This document shows positions 6,566 to 7,870 of a DNA stretch of 7,870 bases, in pieces. Within the stretch, counting starts at the first letter, position 1; every line of letters starts with the position of its first letter. The translations under genes were made by a program, and so were the position numbers. The notes beneath the pieces are model-generated. The model made no database searches. It had not been told where the DNA came from and saw nothing but the letters and a program-made list of their open reading frames with translations. This DNA comes from an uncultured Clostridium sp. (GTDB lineage Bacteria > Bacillota > Clostridia > Lachnospirales > Lachnospiraceae): contig CAUCIO010000100.1 in the NCBI GenBank assembly GCA_958442925.1, positions 1-7,870 of the forward strand, written 5' to 3'.

Positions 6566-7870
6566 AGTGAAAATCTCAAAAAAACGGATGGGGAAACGGC
6601 TGGCAGCATCCGTCATGGCTGCGGTAACAGCATCCACAGCCATTGCCACGCCGGTGTTTGCGGCGCCCCCCAGAGTTCAGGTTGATGAGACCATGTATGT
6701 AAACCTGGATTATTATGGAGCAGAGACAGAGATTAATGTAGTAAAAGGATGCAGTACCAACGGAGTGACTGAGTATACAGATTATGGAGTATATGATAAG
6801 GTAGAAAATATGACGGACGGTACAGAACCGTCCCTGGGGGATGGAACTGTTACCTGGAAATTTCCAGATAAAAATCAGAGATTTTATTATCAGTGTACTC
6901 TCCCCAAAGCACAGACAGAGCTGCCCTGGACCTTTGATATTTCCTATAAGCTCAACGGTGTGGAGACAGAGCCAAAACAGTTAAACGGAGCTTCCGGTCT
7001 GGTGGAGATTCATGTGAAGGCGACTCCCAATAAAAAGGCTAAGGCCTATTTCAGAAACAACATGATTCTGACAGTGGCGGTTCCGGCTGATATGAGCAAA
7101 TATTACAGCATTGACGCGCCCGGATCCCAGCTTCAGTCTGTGGGAAGCTATTCTGCCGCTGTTTTTATGGCGCTTCCAGGGGAAGAGGGAGACTACACTG
7201 TGCGGCTTGGAAGCGACAGCTTCGAGAGCCCGGGTATTGTGATGATGATGGTTCCCGGAACTGCCAGCGCCTTTGAGCACATAGCAGACTTAAAGGAAGC
7301 CAAGGATACCTGGAGAGAGAATGGAGACGCTCTCTATGAAAGCTACGATGCTATGCTGCAGGCCTTTGAATCTATGGGAGCAGGTGTTTCCTCTGTTCAG
7401 ACTGGACTTGGCCAGCTGGAGCAGGGCAGACAGATTTTGTCAGGAAGCAGGGCGGCTATTGAAAATGGTTCAGCCCAGGCTCTTGACGATCTGCTGTCTG
7501 TGACAGAACAGACGTCCAAACTGATCCCCTATCTGGAAACAGCTCAGAATGCAGTGGTGGATATTAATGACAATGCGAGAGCTATTTACAATACTATGGA
7601 GGATATGCAGGATGAGCTGGATGATCTCTACAGCGGCTTGAAATCTCTGCAGCATTCTCTGGAAAGTGCTTCTGACCAAATCGGAGGTGGAATTACAGAA
7701 GCAGAGCAGCAGGCTCTGGCAGCAGAAATCCAGAAAAAGGCAGAGCAGCTGGAGCAGATTTTAGCGGCCCTGGGGCAGCTGGGCCAGGGGGCAGCAGGAA
7801 GCTATCAGACGGCTTTTGAGGACTGGGAGGAGCTGGAGGAGGCTCTTTCGGAAGCAGATTCTTTCCGGTA
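6555..7870 (+). CDS. Exported protein with long coiled-coil region, 3' end outside window
   Basis: An uninterrupted frame of 438 codons runs from 6555 off the right edge. Not assignable to a named family with confidence. Residues 1-36 form a signal peptide: a basic start (MKNRVKISKKRMGKR), a hydrophobic segment LAASVMAAVTASTAIATP and a VFA-A cleavage site. Residues about 40-235 look strand-rich with few charges in blocks, ending in a Gly/Met/Pro run (ESPGIVMMMVPGTAS). From about F240 onward the protein is helical and rich in Gln, Glu, Leu and Ala. It includes GLGQLEQGRQILSG, which recalls the L-x-x-G heptad repeats of YhgE/Pip-type surface proteins, and a strongly coiled stretch AEQQALAAEIQKKAEQLEQI. 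No membrane anchor is visible yet; one may lie beyond the edge. It overlaps the RND gene by 11 nt and has its own GGAGG, so it is almost certainly made together with the pump. A role as an extracytoplasmic partner or tether for the transporter is inference. Confidence 0.88.
   Translation, partial: MKNRVKISKKRMGKRLAASVMAAVTASTAIATPVFAAPPRVQVDETMYVNLDYYGAETEINVVKGCSTNGVTEYTDYGVYDKVENMTDGTEPSLGDGTVTWKFPDKNQRFYYQCTLPKAQTELPWTFDISYKLNGVETEPKQLNGASGLVEIHVKATPNKKAKAYFRNNMILTVAVPADMSKYYSIDAPGSQLQSVGSYSAAVFMALPGEEGDYTVRLGSDSFESPGIVMMMVPGTASAFEHIADLKEAKDTWRENGDALYESYDAMLQAFESMGAGVSSVQTGLGQLEQGRQILSGSRAAIENGSAQALDDLLSVTEQTSKLIPYLETAQNAVVDINDNARAIYNTMEDMQDELDDLYSGLKSLQHSLESASDQIGGGITEAEQQALAAEIQKKAEQLEQILAALGQLGQGAAGSYQTAFEDWEELEEALSEADSFR

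Noticed and set aside
1..7870. tRNA, rRNA, CRISPR array, insertion sequence or riboswitch
   Set aside because: No cloverleaf, regularly spaced repeat array, transposase-like frame or long structured leader was seen. A T-box for valS, if present, would lie upstream of the window.

Overview
The window reads as chromosomal DNA of a Gram-positive Clostridia-type bacterium, most likely a gut Lachnospiraceae. Supporting signs are strong AGGAGG-like ribosome sites, moderate GC with an AT-rich intergenic region, a choline-binding-like cell-wall repeat protein, and a valyl-tRNA synthetase with a Firmicutes-type layout. The family-level assignment is inference.

Layout. (1) Positions 1-2467, + strand: the 3' part of valS. 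The start and HIGH motif lie just upstream of the window. (2) 2481-2539: a strong symmetric hairpin between two convergent genes, probably a terminator for both. (3) 2565-3203, - strand: a TetR-family repressor with a DhaS-like C-terminal domain. (4) 3204-3456: an AT-rich divergent control region. It holds a long inverted repeat (probable operator), a near-consensus sigma-A promoter reading rightward, and a weaker second repeat in the leader. (5) 3457-4344, 4367-6565 and 6555 to beyond 7870, + strand: three tightly packed genes. They encode a secreted cell-wall-repeat protein with a degenerate CAP-like domain, a 12-TM RND/MMPL transporter, and an exported protein with a long coiled-coil region that runs off the right edge.

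How they work together (inference). The TetR protein probably binds the inverted repeat, controlling itself and the rightward operon. The operon looks like an envelope module: an RND pump of the HAE3/MMPL type with two dedicated extracytoplasmic proteins, one that could sit on the wall and one that is long and coiled. The pump, repressor and wall repeats are recognisable families. The combination, the CAP-like domain with an acidic insert, and the exported coiled-coil protein are the least familiar parts. valS is a housekeeping neighbour separated by the terminator. No RNA genes, CRISPR arrays, insertion sequences or phage genes were seen.
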